Shown: in pieces, positions 1-10,040 of the stretch
How the letters are laid out: each line of letters begins with the position of its first letter
Numbering within the stretch: the first letter of the stretch is position 1
Translations under genes and position numbers: made by a program
Origin: Kribbella sp. CA-293567
Lineage (GTDB): Bacteria; Actinomycetota; Actinomycetes; Propionibacteriales; Kribbellaceae
DNA length: 64,000 nucleotides
Direction: 5' to 3'
NCBI RefSeq assembly: GCF_027627575.1
Contig: NZ_CP114065.1
Span: 4,650,001-4,714,000 of the forward strand
Notes under the pieces: generated by a model
The model's database searches: none
What the model saw: only the letters and a program-made list of their open reading frames with translations
What the model was told of the DNA's origin: nothing

Positions 1-576
1 CCGGGCCAGCCCGGCGAAGCCGAGCAACCCGATCACCAGAGCCGGCAGCAGATAGGCGTGCGGAAAGCCCTCCCGGATACCCGAGACCGGGAACCACTTC
101 AGCTCGACGCCGAAAACGTACTGCGCCGCGAAGTACGCCACCAGGCCCGGTACCGCCAGCAGCACCAGCGTGACCAGCAACAGCGACCGATCGACCAGGC
201 CGTTGCGCTTGAAGCCCGCGTAGATCCCGAACAGCAGGCCGAACGTCCACTGGAACGCGTTGGCCAGCAGCGTCAGTTTCAGCGTCACCGGGATCCGCAG
301 CCGCAACTGGTCGGCGATGTCCGCGCCCGCGAACGTCGTACCGAAGTTGCCGGTCAGGATGTCCTTCATCGACAGCAGGTACTGGACGATGAAGGGCTGA
401 TCCAGGTGGAACTGCGCTCGCTTCGCCGCCAGCACGGCGGCCGGGATCGGCTTGTCACCGGCCAGTTCCCGCAGGGGGTCTCCAGGCATCGCGAAGACGA
501 GCGCGAAGACCCCCAGCGTGACGATCACGCCGATCGGTACGGCCGCCAGCGCGCGGCGGAGGACGAACCGGGTCAC
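1..576 (-). CDS. ABC transporter permease, DppB/OppB type (partial)
   Basis: Inner-membrane permease of a peptide/nickel-type ABC importer. The reading frame is open from a GTG at 576 to the window edge, giving the first 192 residues; the C-terminal part is missing. The N-terminus (VTRFVLRRALAAVPIGVIVT) is a typical first membrane helix of this family. It is followed by a MPGDPL motif, an extracytoplasmic segment ending in a GNFGTTF-like stretch, and three further hydrophobic segments. The GTG overlaps the stop codon of the binding-protein gene by four bases (GTGA), so the two are translationally coupled. Family assignment is firm; the substrate is not readable. Confidence 0.9.
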   Translation of the reverse strand, partial: MTRFVLRRALAAVPIGVIVTLGVFALVFAMPGDPLRELAGDKPIPAAVLAAKRAQFHLDQPFIVQYLLSMKDILTGNFGTTFAGADIADQLRLRIPVTLKLTLLANAFQWTFGLLFGIYAGFKRNGLVDRSLLLVTLVLLAVPGLVAYFAAQYVFGVELKWFPVSGIREGFPHAYLLPALVIGLLGFAGLAR

Positions 577-2186
577 TGGAACGTGGAGTAGAGCGCCTGA
601 ACGCCGGTGTACTTCGACACCCGGGGCTCGATCTTGGCCGAGTGCAGGTAGGCGTTCTGCTTGGCGTACAAGGGGATCAGCGGCATATCCTCCAGCGCGA
701 TGTCCTCGGCCTGCTGGTACAACTTGATCGCCGCCTCCGAGTCGGACTGCGAGTCGCCTTGGGCGAGGACCCTGTCGAGCTCGGGGTTGTTGTAGCCGGA
801 GAAGTTCGCGTCACCCGTGGACTTGAACATCGGTGACAGGTAGTCCTCGATCGACGGGTAGTCGTGCCCCCAGCCGCTGAACCGCAGGCCGTCCAGCTTG
901 CGGGTGTCGGCCAGTTCGGTGATCTCCGAGCCCTGCTTGCCGGTGTACTTCACCTCCAGGCCGAGGTTCTGCCGCAGCATGTTGCCGATCGCCTCGGCGA
1001 AGATCTGGCCGGTCGCCGAGGTGGTGTTGTAGTTGATGTTGACCGGGCCGGAGAAGCCGCCGGCCTCGGCCAGCAGGGTCTTGGCCTTGGCCACGTCGAA
1101 GTCACAGAATTTGCAGGCGTCGGCGCGGTAGCCGTCGATGTCCGGGGAGACCAGGCCCTTGGACGGGGTGGCCAGACCGACCAGGTCGGCCATCGCCTGC
1201 CGGTCGATCGCCAGCGAGAACGCGTGCCGCAGCTTGGGGTTCTTGTAGCGCTGGTCCCAGGCGGGCAGGGTCAGGTAGTTGGCGCCGGAGCTCTCGCCGG
1301 TGACCCAGCCGTCGGGCGCATCGGTCTTGAACGTCTTCACCTTGGTCGCCGGGACGTCCACGAAGTCGACCGTGCCGGCCAGGAACTCGTTGTACGCCGT
1401 GTCCGCGTTGGGGATGAAGCGGTACGTGATGGCCGTCGCCGCGGGAGCGTTCGGGCCCTTGTACCCGTCCCACTTGGCCAGCTTGATGTCGCCGCCCGCG
1501 GTCCACTCACCGTCCAGCTTGAAGGCGCCGTTGCCGATCGGCTTGCGCTTGTAGGCGTCGGGATCCTTGCGGACCTCCTCGGGCAGCGGCGCCAGACCGA
1601 GGTACTGCAAGGTCAGCCCGAACTGGGAGAAGGGCACCTTGAGCTTGACCGTGAAGGTCAGGTCGTCGACCTGCTTGAGCCCGCTCAGCGTCTTCACCGT
1701 GGTCGGCTTCGGCGTCGCGCCCTCGGGGGTCTCCGGGTTCAGTGCCTCGTAGCCCTCGATCTTGGAGAAGAAGCCGTTGTTCTTCCACGCGGTGGAGCCC
1801 TGCGCGGTGAGGTTCCAGCTGTCGACGTAGTCCTTGGCGGTGAGCGGCTGACCGTTCTGGAAGGTGTTGCCGGTCTTCAGCTTCACCGTCCAGGTCTGGC
1901 TGCTCTTGTCCGGGGTGACGGAGTCGGCCATCACGTTGACGGTCTTGCCGCTCTGCGGGTCGGTGGTGACCAGCGGCGCGAAGATCGCCTGCGCCACCTG
2001 AATCCCCGGGCTGCCGTTCTCGTTCAACGGATTGATGTACTCCAGCGGGTCCGCGGCGATCGCGATCACCATGCTCTTGTCCCCGCCGGCTCCCGAGCCG
2101 TTACCACCGCTCTTGCCGTCACCACAGCTGCTGAGCACCAGAGCGAGACCGAGCGTCACCCCCAGAACACCAGTGACTCGTCGCAC
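573..2186 (-). CDS. ABC transporter substrate-binding lipoprotein, family 5 (peptide/nickel type)
   Basis: Extracytoplasmic solute-binding protein that delivers ligand to the permease encoded immediately downstream. The N-terminus has a short basic region, a hydrophobic core and a lipobox (LVLSSC), then a Gly/Ser-rich tether. The body has the SBP_bac_5 layout, including a DKSSQTWTVKLK segment and an RHAFSLAIDRQAM segment. I prefer the GTG at 2186, which has a GAGGAA about 11 nt upstream and gives a normal signal peptide (537 aa). An in-frame ATG at 2258 would add 24 residues ahead of the signal sequence. The bound ligand cannot be read from sequence. Confidence 0.9.
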   Translation of the reverse strand: MRRVTGVLGVTLGLALVLSSCGDGKSGGNGSGAGGDKSMVIAIAADPLEYINPLNENGSPGIQVAQAIFAPLVTTDPQSGKTVNVMADSVTPDKSSQTWTVKLKTGNTFQNGQPLTAKDYVDSWNLTAQGSTAWKNNGFFSKIEGYEALNPETPEGATPKPTTVKTLSGLKQVDDLTFTVKLKVPFSQFGLTLQYLGLAPLPEEVRKDPDAYKRKPIGNGAFKLDGEWTAGGDIKLAKWDGYKGPNAPAATAITYRFIPNADTAYNEFLAGTVDFVDVPATKVKTFKTDAPDGWVTGESSGANYLTLPAWDQRYKNPKLRHAFSLAIDRQAMADLVGLATPSKGLVSPDIDGYRADACKFCDFDVAKAKTLLAEAGGFSGPVNINYNTTSATGQIFAEAIGNMLRQNLGLEVKYTGKQGSEITELADTRKLDGLRFSGWGHDYPSIEDYLSPMFKSTGDANFSGYNNPELDRVLAQGDSQSDSEAAIKLYQQAEDIALEDMPLIPLYAKQNAYLHSAKIEPRVSKYTGVQALYSTFQ

Positions 2187-2520
2187 GTCGAACCAACTTC
2201 CTCGGCGGAGCGCCGGTAGGCGGAATAGCCGCCATGTTTGCCGGTCGAAACTGCGCATGTCAACGTTGTCAACGACAAACCTGAGGCAAGTAACAAATGC
2301 GTTACCTTAGCGAGACCTCAGAGCACCCCGGCACATCAGGCGCGTGGTGGTCAAGATCTGAGCCCGATTACCCGAAGTCATCAGACCTTCAGCGGCCGGA
2401 GTCACGCTGAGTAGTTGCGTGCCAAGGATCTTCGTGGTCGACGGTCAGAGGGTTGAGCAGACTCTGCGAACGGTCGAGCGGTCGAGCGGCGGTTCGGTGC
2501 GGAGTTGGCGCGCTGAACGA
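2187..2520. other. Intergenic region upstream of the ABC importer operon
   Basis: No convincing gene. It holds the presumed importer promoter (minus strand) and a small AT-rich inverted repeat at 2290-2305 (GTAAC, 6-nt spacer, GTTAC) that could be a repressor operator. The rest looks featureless. The operator reading is an inference from symmetry and position only. Confidence 0.35.
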
Positions 2521-2554
2521 CGAAGCCGCAGCCGGATCAAGGGCTGCGGCTTCG
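2521..2554 (-). terminator. Hairpin terminator after the M16 peptidase gene
   Basis: Perfect 13-bp stem (2521-2533 with 2542-2554) and an 8-nt loop, 14 bp beyond the peptidase stop codon. No U-tract follows, which is common in high-GC actinobacteria. Confidence 0.7.
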
Positions 2555-2567
2555 ATGTCAGGCAGGG

Positions 2568-3878
2568 TCAGACGGTGAAGGTCGACTTGTCGTCGAAGGG
2601 GCCCATCACGGTCAGCGTCTGGTCGCCGGCGTAGAGCTCGGCGGCCAGTTCGCGGACGTCGTCGAGGGTGACGTCGTCGATGCGCTGCAGGATCTGGTCG
2701 ACGGTGGGGAGCTCGCCGTAGACGAGTTCCGCCTTGGCGATCCGGGTCATCTTGGCGCCGGTGTCCTCCATCCCCATCACGACCGAGCCGCGCATCTGTC
2801 CCTTGCCGCGGAGCAGTTCGTCCGGCGTGATGGTGCCGTCGGCGATGTTCGCCAGTTCGGCGCGCACCACCTCGAGGACCTCAGGCGCCTTCTTCGGCAG
2901 GCAGCCGGCGTAGACGCCGACCATGCCGGAGTCCGCGTACGCCGCGCCGAAGGTGAAGACGGAGTAGGCCAGGCCGCGCTTCTCGCGCACTTCCTGGAAC
3001 AGCCGCGAGGACATGCCGCCACCGACGATGCCGTGCAGTACGCCGGCGGTGTAACGGCGCTCGTCGTTGCGCACCAGCCCCGGCATGCCGAGCACGAGAT
3101 GCGCCTGCTCGACGTCGCGGTGGTGAACCTCCACTCCCCCGTACGTCGGAACGCGGCGCGCCGACCCCCGGCGTACCGGTGACGGCGTTGCCTCCTCGCT
3201 GACCCAGTGCCGCTCGAAAGCCTTGCGCACCAGGCGAACCACGTCGGAGTGCTCGACGTTGCCGGCCACCGAGACGACGATGTTCTTCGGCAGGTAACGT
3301 CGTTTGTACCAGCCACGGACCTGGCGGGGCGTCAGGCCGGCCACCGACTCCGGCGTACCGGTGATCGAGCGGCCGAGCGGGGTCTCACCCCAGAGCTGCT
3401 CGGCGAACAGGTCGTGGATGTGGTCCGACGTCTCGTCGGCGTGCATCGCGATCTCTTCGTCGATCACGTCCCGCTCGCTCTCGATGTCCTCCTCGGTCAG
3501 CGTCGCCGAGGTGATCATGTCGCAGATCACGTCGACGGCCAGCGGAAGGTCGGAGTCGAGCACCCGGGCGTAGTAGCAGGTGTACTCCTTGCCGGTGAAC
3601 GCGTTCATCTCGCCACCGACGGCGTCCAGGGACGCCGAGATCTCCAGTGCGTCCCGGCGCTCGGTGCCCTTGAACAGCAGGTGTTCGAGGAAGTGCGTCG
3701 CGCCGGACAGGTGGACCGGCTCGTCGCGGGAACCGACGCCGACCCACACGCCGAAAGTGACCGAGCGGAAGCCCGGTACGGACTGGGAAAGCACGCGGAG
3801 CCCGGAGGGCAGGACGGTCCGTTTGACCGGACCGCCTGCCTCCGAGCTCAGCAGGGTGCTGGTGATGGCACGTGTCAC
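2568..3878 (-). CDS. M16 family zinc metallopeptidase (insulinase/processing-peptidase type)
   Basis: Predicted zinc endopeptidase of 436 aa, related to mitochondrial processing peptidase beta. It shows the inverted zinc motif HFLEH at residues 62-66 (two His ligands and the catalytic Glu) and a downstream acidic ERDVIDEEI segment of the kind that supplies the third ligand. The C-terminal half is the usual second, inactive M16 domain. The GTG start overlaps the pnp stop by four bases (GTGA), so it is the last gene of an rpsO-pnp-peptidase unit, a common arrangement in actinobacteria. The substrate is unknown. Confidence 0.9.
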   Translation of the reverse strand: MTRAITSTLLSSEAGGPVKRTVLPSGLRVLSQSVPGFRSVTFGVWVGVGSRDEPVHLSGATHFLEHLLFKGTERRDALEISASLDAVGGEMNAFTGKEYTCYYARVLDSDLPLAVDVICDMITSATLTEEDIESERDVIDEEIAMHADETSDHIHDLFAEQLWGETPLGRSITGTPESVAGLTPRQVRGWYKRRYLPKNIVVSVAGNVEHSDVVRLVRKAFERHWVSEEATPSPVRRGSARRVPTYGGVEVHHRDVEQAHLVLGMPGLVRNDERRYTAGVLHGIVGGGMSSRLFQEVREKRGLAYSVFTFGAAYADSGMVGVYAGCLPKKAPEVLEVVRAELANIADGTITPDELLRGKGQMRGSVVMGMEDTGAKMTRIAKAELVYGELPTVDQILQRIDDVTLDDVRELAAELYAGDQTLTVMGPFDDKSTFTV

Positions 3879-6139
3879 TCGGCGGGAGCGACCTCTGCGT
3901 CGTCAGCCTTCGCCGCGTCGTCGGAGGCCGCGGCGGCGTCCTCGTCCAGGACGGGGATCAGCGACAGCTTGCCGCGGTCGTCGATCTCGGCGATCTCGAC
4001 CTGGAGCTTCTGGCCGACGGACAGGATGTCCTCGACGGCCTCGACCCGCTTGCCACCGGCCAGGCCGCGCAGCTTCGAGATGTGCAGCAGACCGTCCTTG
4101 CCGGGGAGCAGGGAGATGAACGCACCGAAGTTGGTCGTCTTGACGACCGTTCCCAGGTAGCGCTCGCCCTTCTCCGGCATGGTCGGGTTGGCGATCGCGT
4201 TGATCATCGCGCGCGCCGCGTCGGCCGAGGGGCCGTCCGTCGCACCGATGTACACCGTGCCGTCGTCCTCGATGGAGATGTCGGCACCGGTCTCGTCGGT
4301 GATCTGGTTGATCATCTTGCCCTTCGGGCCGATGACCTCTCCGATCTTGTCCACCGGGACCTTCACCGAGATGACCCGCGGCGCGAACTCGCTCATCTCA
4401 CCCGGGGCGTCGATGGCCTTGGCCATCACGTCGAGGATGGTCAGGCGGGCTTCCTTGGCCTGGGTCAGCGCGCCGGCCAGCACGCTGGCCGGGATGCCGT
4501 CGAGCTTCGTGTCCAGCTGCAGAGCCGTGACGAAGTCCTTGGTACCGGCGACCTTGAAGTCCATGTCGCCGAACGCGTCCTCGGCGCCGAGGATGTCGGT
4601 CAGCGCGACGTACTCGAGCTTGCCGTCGACCTCACCGGAGATCAGGCCCATCGCGATACCGGCGACGGGAGCCTTCAGCGGCACACCGGCCGAGAGCAGG
4701 GACAGCGTCGAGGCGCAGACCGAACCCATCGAGGTGGAGCCGTTGGAGCCGAGCGCCTCGGAGACCTGACGCAGCGCGTACGGGAAGTCCTCCCGCGACG
4801 GCAGCACCGGCACCAGGGCGCGCTCGGCGAGGGCGCCGTGGCCGATCTCGCGACGCTTCGGCGAACCGACCCGGCCGGTCTCACCGGTCGAGTACGGCGG
4901 GAAGTTGTAGTTGTGCATGTAGCGCTTGCGCGTCTCCGGGGAGAGCGTGTCGAGCTGCTGCTCCATCCGGAGCATGTTCAGCGTGGTGACACCCATGATC
5001 TGGGTCTCGCCGCGCTCGAAGATGGCCGAACCGTGCACCCGCGGCAGCACCTTGACCTGCGCCTTGAGCGGACGGATGTCGGCCAGACCGCGGCCGTCCA
5101 TCCGGACCTTCTCGGTCAGCACGCGGTTGCGGACGAGCTTCTTGGTGAGCGAGCGGAAGGCTGCGGACAGCTCCTTCTCGCGACCCTCGAAGGTCTCGGC
5201 CAGCTTGGTCACCACGGCGGCCTTGACGGCGTCGGTGGCCTCCTCGCGGTCGTGCTTGCCGGTGATCGTGAGGGCCTGGGTCAGCTCCTCGGTGGCAGCG
5301 GACTCGACGGCGGCGAAGGCGTCGTCGGCGTAGTCCGGGAACAGCGGGAACTCACCGGTCGGCTTGGACGCCTTGGCGGCCAGCTCGGACTGCGCGTCGA
5401 CCAGGGTCTTGATGAAGCCCTTGGCCGCCTCGAGGCCCTCGGCAACGACCTCTTCGGTCGGCGCCTGCTTGCCAGCGGCAACCATGTCGAAGGTGCCCGC
5501 GGTGGACTCGGCCTCGACCATCATGATGGCGACGTCACCGGCGTCGGTGACGCGACCGGCCACGACCATGTCGAAGACGGCCGTCTCGATCTCGGTGTGG
5601 GTCGGGAACGCGACCCACTGGCCGTCGATCAGGGCGACGCGGACGGCACCGAGCGGGCCGGAGAACGGCAGGCCGGCGATCTGGGTGGACATCGACGCGG
5701 CGTTGATCGCGAGCACGTCGTACAGCTTGTCCGGGTTGAGCGCCAGGACCGTGATGACGACCTGGATCTCGTTGCGCAGGCCGGAGACGAACGACGGCCG
5801 CAGCGGGCGGTCGATCAGCCGGCAGGTCAGGATGGCCTCCTCGGAGGGACGGCCCTCGCGACGGAAGAACGAGCCCGGGATCCGGCCGGCGGCGTACATC
5901 CGCTCCTCGACGTCCACCGTCAACGGGAAGAAGTCGAACTGGTCCTTGGGCTTCTTGCTGGCCGTGGTGGCCGAGAGCACCATCGTGTCGCCGTCGAGGT
6001 AGGCGGCGGCGGAGCCGGCGGCCTGCTGGGCCAGACGGCCCGTCTCGAAGCGGATGGTGCGGGTGCCGAAGCTGCCGTTGTCGATGACGGCTTCAGCGAA
6101 CTCTGCGCCCTCCATGGGCGCGTTTGTGGATCCCGACAC
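3875..6139 (-). CDS. pnp: Polyribonucleotide nucleotidyltransferase (PNPase)
   Basis: Phosphorolytic 3'-5' exoribonuclease and RNA 3'-tailing enzyme; in actinobacteria it is also described as guanosine pentaphosphate synthetase. Two RNase PH-like domains flank an all-alpha domain. They are followed by a KH domain ([15 protein letters not shown]) and an S1 domain ([19 protein letters not shown]), and the acidic C-terminus is Ala/Asp-rich. I chose the GTG at 6139 because GAGAGGGG lies 6-7 nt upstream; the GTG at 6157 would place that ribosome-binding site inside the gene. Length 754 aa is normal. It lies downstream of rpsO across a hairpin, the order seen in many bacteria. Confidence 0.95.
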   Translation of the reverse strand: MSGSTNAPMEGAEFAEAVIDNGSFGTRTIRFETGRLAQQAAGSAAAYLDGDTMVLSATTASKKPKDQFDFFPLTVDVEERMYAAGRIPGSFFRREGRPSEEAILTCRLIDRPLRPSFVSGLRNEIQVVITVLALNPDKLYDVLAINAASMSTQIAGLPFSGPLGAVRVALIDGQWVAFPTHTEIETAVFDMVVAGRVTDAGDVAIMMVEAESTAGTFDMVAAGKQAPTEEVVAEGLEAAKGFIKTLVDAQSELAAKASKPTGEFPLFPDYADDAFAAVESAATEELTQALTITGKHDREEATDAVKAAVVTKLAETFEGREKELSAAFRSLTKKLVRNRVLTEKVRMDGRGLADIRPLKAQVKVLPRVHGSAIFERGETQIMGVTTLNMLRMEQQLDTLSPETRKRYMHNYNFPPYSTGETGRVGSPKRREIGHGALAERALVPVLPSREDFPYALRQVSEALGSNGSTSMGSVCASTLSLLSAGVPLKAPVAGIAMGLISGEVDGKLEYVALTDILGAEDAFGDMDFKVAGTKDFVTALQLDTKLDGIPASVLAGALTQAKEARLTILDVMAKAIDAPGEMSEFAPRVISVKVPVDKIGEVIGPKGKMINQITDETGADISIEDDGTVYIGATDGPSADAARAMINAIANPTMPEKGERYLGTVVKTTNFGAFISLLPGKDGLLHISKLRGLAGGKRVEAVEDILSVGQKLQVEIAEIDDRGKLSLIPVLDEDAAAASDDAAKADDAEVAPAE

Positions 6140-6356
6140 GGGATACCCCTCTCTCACTTGAGACGACTGTGAGGCGCGAGCTCCGGGGGGTGCCGGTCTT
6201 CGATCGAGGCCCGCGGGTGCCGCGCTCTCGCGCTGTCCCGAAGGCCACTACCGAGGACCGGTCGTCGGCCGGTACGCGAATCGCGTCGTCTCGTTGTCGT
6301 TGATTATTCAGTTGTTCCGTGGCCGGGGCCGTGTGCCCCGAACACGGATACGCGAA

Positions 6357-6386
6357 AAGCGGCCACCCGGAACGCGGTGGCCGCTT
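6357..6386 (-). terminator. rpsO-pnp intercistronic hairpin
   Basis: Perfect 11-bp stem (6357-6367 with 6376-6386) with an 8-nt loop, 10 bp downstream of the rpsO stop; TTCGCG follows the stem on the minus strand. It could terminate or attenuate rpsO transcription. It could also be an RNA-processing site, as the rpsO-pnp hairpin is in Streptomyces and E. coli. Confidence 0.75.
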
Positions 6387-6395
6387 CTCACGAAG

Positions 6396-6668
6396 TCATC
6401 GGCGAAGGCCGAGCCGCTCGATCAGGGACCGGTAGCGGTTGATGTCCTTCTTCGACAGGTAGTTCAGCAGCCGGCGACGCTGGCCGACCAGGAGGAGCAG
6501 ACCACGACGGCTGTGGTGGTCGTGCTTGTGCTCCTTCAGGTGCTCGGTCAGGTCGGCGATACGGTGCGTGAGGAGCGCGACCTGGACCTCGGGGGAACCG
6601 GTGTCGCCCTCGGTCAGGGCGTACTCGCCGATGATCTTCTTCTTCGCCTCAGGATTGGCTGACGACAC
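6396..6668 (-). CDS. rpsO: 30S ribosomal protein S15
   Basis: Small-subunit ribosomal protein that binds the central domain of 16S rRNA. At 90 aa it has family length and carries conserved segments such as [28 protein letters not shown] and the C-terminal [12 protein letters not shown]. The start is GTG at 6668 with GAGAGGA about 7 nt upstream. It precedes pnp on the same strand. Confidence 0.97.
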   Translation of the reverse strand: MSSANPEAKKKIIGEYALTEGDTGSPEVQVALLTHRIADLTEHLKEHKHDHHSRRGLLLLVGQRRRLLNYLSKKDINRYRSLIERLGLRR

Positions 6669-6752
6669 GTGTGATCCTCTCGATGTCCGTTGCGCGGCGC
6701 ACCGGGGCTTGGGTCACCCGGGCACTCTCGATCCGCGGCCGTTCAGACGGCA

Positions 6753-6779
6753 GCATCCACGGTACCAGTCCGTGGACGC
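6753..6779 (-). terminator. Hairpin between ribF and rpsO
   Basis: A 10-bp stem with one G-U pair (6753-6762 with 6770-6779) and a 7-nt loop, about 31 nt past the ribF stop. It could terminate ribF or lie in the rpsO leader. A TAGGGT -10-like element on the minus strand at 6783-6788 would start the rpsO transcript close to this hairpin. Confidence 0.45.
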
Positions 6780-6809
6780 GTCACCCTAATCACGTGGCCC
6801 CCTGACGGG

Positions 6810-7769
6810 TCACCCGATGAGCAGCCGGCGTGCCTGGTCGACGTCGAGCTTCATCTGGACCAGCAGGTCGTCGATGGTGTCGAAGCGGATCTGGGTGCCC
6901 CGCAGCCGGCTGACGAAGTCGACCGCGATGCGGGCGCCGTACAGCTCCAGGTCGTCGCGGTCCAGCACGTACGACTCCACCCGGCGGTCGACGCCGTCGA
7001 AGGTCGGGTTGCTGCCGACGCTGATCGCGGCGGGCAGCGGTTCGGCGTACCGCGGGCCGCCCGGCGCCGGCTCGAGGACGGTCAGCCAGCCGGCGTACAC
7101 CCCGTCGAGCGGGACCGCGGCGCCTGGCACCGCAGGGATGTTCGCCGTCGGATAGCCCATCTCCCGGCCGCGCTTGTCGCCCTCGATGACGACACCGGTG
7201 ACCCTCAGCGGCCGGCCGAGCGCCTCGGCGGCGCCTTCGACGTCGCCGTCGGCGATGAGTTCGCGGATGTACGTCGACGACCACGGCTGCGCGTCGCCCG
7301 CCAGGCTCAGCCCTTCTACCTGGAACCCGGCGGCCGCACCCGCGGCGACGAGCGTGTCGACGTGCCCGGCAGCCTTGTGGCCGAAGCGGAAGTTCTCCCC
7401 CACCACGACCGCCTTGGCGTGCAGCGTGCCGACCAGCACCTTCGCGATGAACTCCTCCGGCGACCAGGATGCGACGTCGCGGTCGAACGGCAGGATCAGC
7501 ACCGCGTCCGCGCCGGCCGCACCGAGCAGTTCGGCGCGGCGGCCGGGCTCGCTGATCGTCGCGGGGGCGTGCCCGGGACGCAGTACGGACATCGGGTGCG
7601 GGTCGAACGTCATCGCGACCACCGGCAGGCCGCCCAGTTCGGCGGCCCGCGCCCGGGCGTGCCGCAGTACCTCCTGGTGACCGCGGTGCACGCCGTCGAA
7701 GTTGCCGATGGTGACGACCGACGGCCCGTACTCGGGGTCCACCTCGCCCAAACCGTGCCAGACATGCAT
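6810..7769 (-). CDS. ribF: Bifunctional riboflavin kinase / FAD synthetase
   Basis: Converts riboflavin to FMN and then FAD. The N-terminal adenylyltransferase domain begins with the class motif VTIGNFDGVHRGHQ and later has TFDPHP. The C-terminal kinase domain contains the GYPTAN motif and an ISVGSNPTFDG segment. The ATG at 7769 gives MHVWHGLGEV and 319 aa, the usual size; an upstream in-frame start at 7823 would add an unconserved 18-residue basic extension. The ribosome-binding site is weak. It is transcribed towards rpsO and pnp. Confidence 0.93.
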   Translation of the reverse strand: MHVWHGLGEVDPEYGPSVVTIGNFDGVHRGHQEVLRHARARAAELGGLPVVAMTFDPHPMSVLRPGHAPATISEPGRRAELLGAAGADAVLILPFDRDVASWSPEEFIAKVLVGTLHAKAVVVGENFRFGHKAAGHVDTLVAAGAAAGFQVEGLSLAGDAQPWSSTYIRELIADGDVEGAAEALGRPLRVTGVVIEGDKRGREMGYPTANIPAVPGAAVPLDGVYAGWLTVLEPAPGGPRYAEPLPAAISVGSNPTFDGVDRRVESYVLDRDDLELYGARIAVDFVSRLRGTQIRFDTIDDLLVQMKLDVDQARRLLIG

Positions 7770-7826
7770 ACGAGAAGGATTCCACGTGCGCCGCGGGCGT
7801 CGTACAAGAGGTCCCTTGGTCACCCC

Positions 7827-7856
7827 TTGTAATCGGGTGGTGACTCAACTTAGGGT
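7827..7856 (+). promoter_or_regulatory. Candidate promoter of the secreted lipase gene
   Basis: TTGTAA at 7827-7832 and TAGGGT at 7851-7856 with an 18-bp spacer, 33 bp ahead of the lipase GTG start. Matches to sigma70-type consensus are partial; the position is good. Confidence 0.45.
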
Positions 7857-7889
7857 GGGCCCGCAATCTTTCGCACCCTCGGAGGTCTT

Positions 7890-8921
7890 GTGAGAGTTCA
7901 GCGCCTGGTCGCCGCCTGCGGTTCGGTGGCCCTTGTCGGTTCGATGTCCATCACGAGCACCGCTCAGGCTGCCGCCCCGGCCTTCGCGCCAGTTTCCTTC
8001 TCCCGGTACGTCGCCCTCGGCGACTCCTACACGTCGGCGCCCCTGGTGCCGCTGCCCGAACTGCTGTCGCTCGGCTGCCTGCGATCGGGCAGCAACTACC
8101 CCAAGCAGGTCGCCGCGCTGCTGCGGGTGACCTCGTTCACCGATGTCAGCTGCGGTGGCGCGGACACGACCAACATGACCCAGCCCCAGAGCACCCCGCT
8201 CGGCACCTTCCCGCCGCAGTTCAACGCGCTGAGGCCGGACACGGACCTGGTCACCGTCGGGATAGGTGGCAACGATTTCGGGGTCTTCGGCGACATCACC
8301 GGCACCTGCCCCGGTCTGCGGGCCGCGGATCCGGCCGGATCGCCGTGCAAGACGCACTTCACGGTGAACGGCAAGGACAGCCTGGCGGAGAAGATCGTCC
8401 AGACGCAGGCCCGGATCACCGAGGTGGTGAAGGGGATCAAGCTGCGGTCGCCGCGAGCGACCGTCGTCCTGGTCGGCTATCCGAAGATCGCGCCGGAGAA
8501 GGGCGTCTGCCCCTCGATCCTGCCGTTCTCGGACGGTGACTACGCCTATCTGTACTCGGTGGAGCAGAAGCTCAACCAGGCAGTGGAGGGCGCGGCCAAG
8601 GCAGGCGGGGCGATCTATGTGGACACCTTCGGGCCGTCGACCGGGCACGATGCCTGCGCTCCGGACGGGCAGGCGTGGATCCAGGGCAAGGACATCAACC
8701 TGCTCCGGGCGCTGAACTACCACCCTCGCTACGAGGGGCAGGCCGGAGTGGCGTCGCTGACCTACAAGAAGCTGACCGGCGCTCCGGCGACCGTGACGCC
8801 GGCCGAGCAGGCCCGGTGGGCTGCCGAAGCCCGCTCACTCGGCCGGCAGGCCGCCAAGACCAGATCCAACCCGGCCGTCGAGGCCCACCTGGACCGCCTA
8901 CGGACCGGCGCGCAACGCTGA
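7890..8921 (+). CDS. Secreted SGNH/GDSL hydrolase (lipase/esterase)
   Basis: Probable exported lipase or esterase of 343 aa. A Sec signal peptide covers about residues 1-28 with an AQA-A cleavage site. Block I is GDSYTS at 44-49 with the nucleophile Ser46, the GGND block (oxyanion hole) lies near residues 123-127, and NYHPRYEG near 275 supplies the catalytic His. Three Cys pairs fit the disulfide-stabilised actinobacterial GDSL lipases. The GTG start has a strong GGAGG four bases upstream. A strong terminator follows, so this is a single-gene unit. Confidence 0.9.
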   Translation: MRVQRLVAACGSVALVGSMSITSTAQAAAPAFAPVSFSRYVALGDSYTSAPLVPLPELLSLGCLRSGSNYPKQVAALLRVTSFTDVSCGGADTTNMTQPQSTPLGTFPPQFNALRPDTDLVTVGIGGNDFGVFGDITGTCPGLRAADPAGSPCKTHFTVNGKDSLAEKIVQTQARITEVVKGIKLRSPRATVVLVGYPKIAPEKGVCPSILPFSDGDYAYLYSVEQKLNQAVEGAAKAGGAIYVDTFGPSTGHDACAPDGQAWIQGKDINLLRALNYHPRYEGQAGVASLTYKKLTGAPATVTPAEQARWAAEARSLGRQAAKTRSNPAVEAHLDRLRTGAQR

Positions 8922-8944
8922 CCCTTTCCAATCCGTACGGCGGG

Positions 8945-8991
8945 CACCGGGCCGGAATCCCTCCACGCAAGGGGTTCTGGCCCGGTGTTTT
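8945..8991 (+). terminator. Intrinsic terminator of the lipase gene
   Basis: A 17-bp stem (8945-8961 with 8971-8987, two G-U pairs), 9-nt loop, followed by TTTTGCT. One of the best terminators in the window. It also lies at the 3' end of the convergent sirtuin gene and may serve both. Confidence 0.9.
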
Positions 8992-9007
8992 GCTCCCCGA
9001 TGCCCGG

Positions 9008-9895
9008 TCAGCGGCCGAGGGCGTCCGTCAGGCTGGTCAGCGCTTCGCCCAGTGGGAGGTTCACCCGGACAGCGGCGTACAGGTCGCCTCGGGTGTGGCC
9101 CTGGTTGATGATCAGCACCGGCTTGGCGGCCTTCGCGGCGTACCGGACGAAGCGGAAGCCGGACATGACCGTCAGGGAGGAACCAAGAACAAGGATCGCG
9201 CGGGCGTCGTCGATCAGGCGGTAGCAGCGCTCGACGCGAGGCTTCGGGACGTTCTCGCCGAAGAAGACGACGTCGGGCTTCAGCAGCCGCGACCCGCAGT
9301 TCGTGCAGCCGACGAGGTGGAAGGTTCTGACGACCTCCTCGGGCAGTTCGACGTCGCCGTCGGGGTTGATCCTGGTCGCCTCGCCCTCGAAGGCCGGGTT
9401 GGCCGCCTGAAGGCGGCGATCCAGTTCTTCGCGCGCGGTCGTCTGCCGGCAGTCGAGGCAGATCACGCGATCGAGATTGCCGTGCAACTCGATGACGTCC
9501 CGCGCACCGGCCGCGCCGTGCAACCCGTCGACGTTCTGGGTGATGACGCCGTCGACGTACCCACCAGCCTGCAGCGTCGCGACCGCGCGATGCCCGGCGT
9601 TCGGGTCGGCTCGGGCGATCGTCCGCCACCCGAGGTGACTTCGGGCCCAGTACCGCTGCCGCCCCGACTCGCTTCCCACGAAGTCGCCGTACGTCATCGG
9701 CGTATGGGTCCTCAGACTCCCCGTCACCCCGCGATAGTCCGGGATTCCCGACTCGGTCGAGATCCCGGCGCCACTCAGCACCACCACGCACCCGTCGCGC
9801 AGTACGTCGGCCACGGGCGCGACATCCGTCGTACCGGGAGCCAGTGAGAGCACATCTGGCCCGGGAGACCAGGTAAGCGTGGGACGGGAACGCAC
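9008..9895 (-). CDS. Sir2-family NAD-dependent protein deacylase (sirtuin)
   Basis: Removes acyl groups from lysine residues using NAD. Counted from the GTG at 9895 (295 aa), the NAD-binding motif GAGIS is at 42-46 with SGIPDYRG after it. TQNVDGLH is near 119-126 and the catalytic His of ELHGN is near 138. Two CxxC pairs (about 146/149 and 197/200) form the structural zinc site. The start is uncertain: the GTG at 9895 has GGAGG only one base away, and a GTG at 9853 also keeps the whole fold. It is convergent with the lipase gene. Confidence 0.9.
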   Translation of the reverse strand: MRSRPTLTWSPGPDVLSLAPGTTDVAPVADVLRDGCVVVLSGAGISTESGIPDYRGVTGSLRTHTPMTYGDFVGSESGRQRYWARSHLGWRTIARADPNAGHRAVATLQAGGYVDGVITQNVDGLHGAAGARDVIELHGNLDRVICLDCRQTTAREELDRRLQAANPAFEGEATRINPDGDVELPEEVVRTFHLVGCTNCGSRLLKPDVVFFGENVPKPRVERCYRLIDDARAILVLGSSLTVMSGFRFVRYAAKAAKPVLIINQGHTRGDLYAAVRVNLPLGEALTSLTDALGR

Positions 9896-10040
9896 GCCTC
9901 CAGAGTACGTCTTGCCTCCGCGCAGAGCCGGAAAGCGGCGTGTAGTACCAGTTGCGTTCGAGCGCCGAGACGGGGTGGGTGGGCGCGGACGGTGGCGGAT
10001 AGGGTTCGGGGACTGTCCTGCTCGCCTAGGTGGAAACTGA

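Noticed and set aside
3872-6172. Long plus-strand open frame opposite pnp
   Set aside because: Antisense shadow of pnp; composition is typical of GC-driven open frames and no motif was found.
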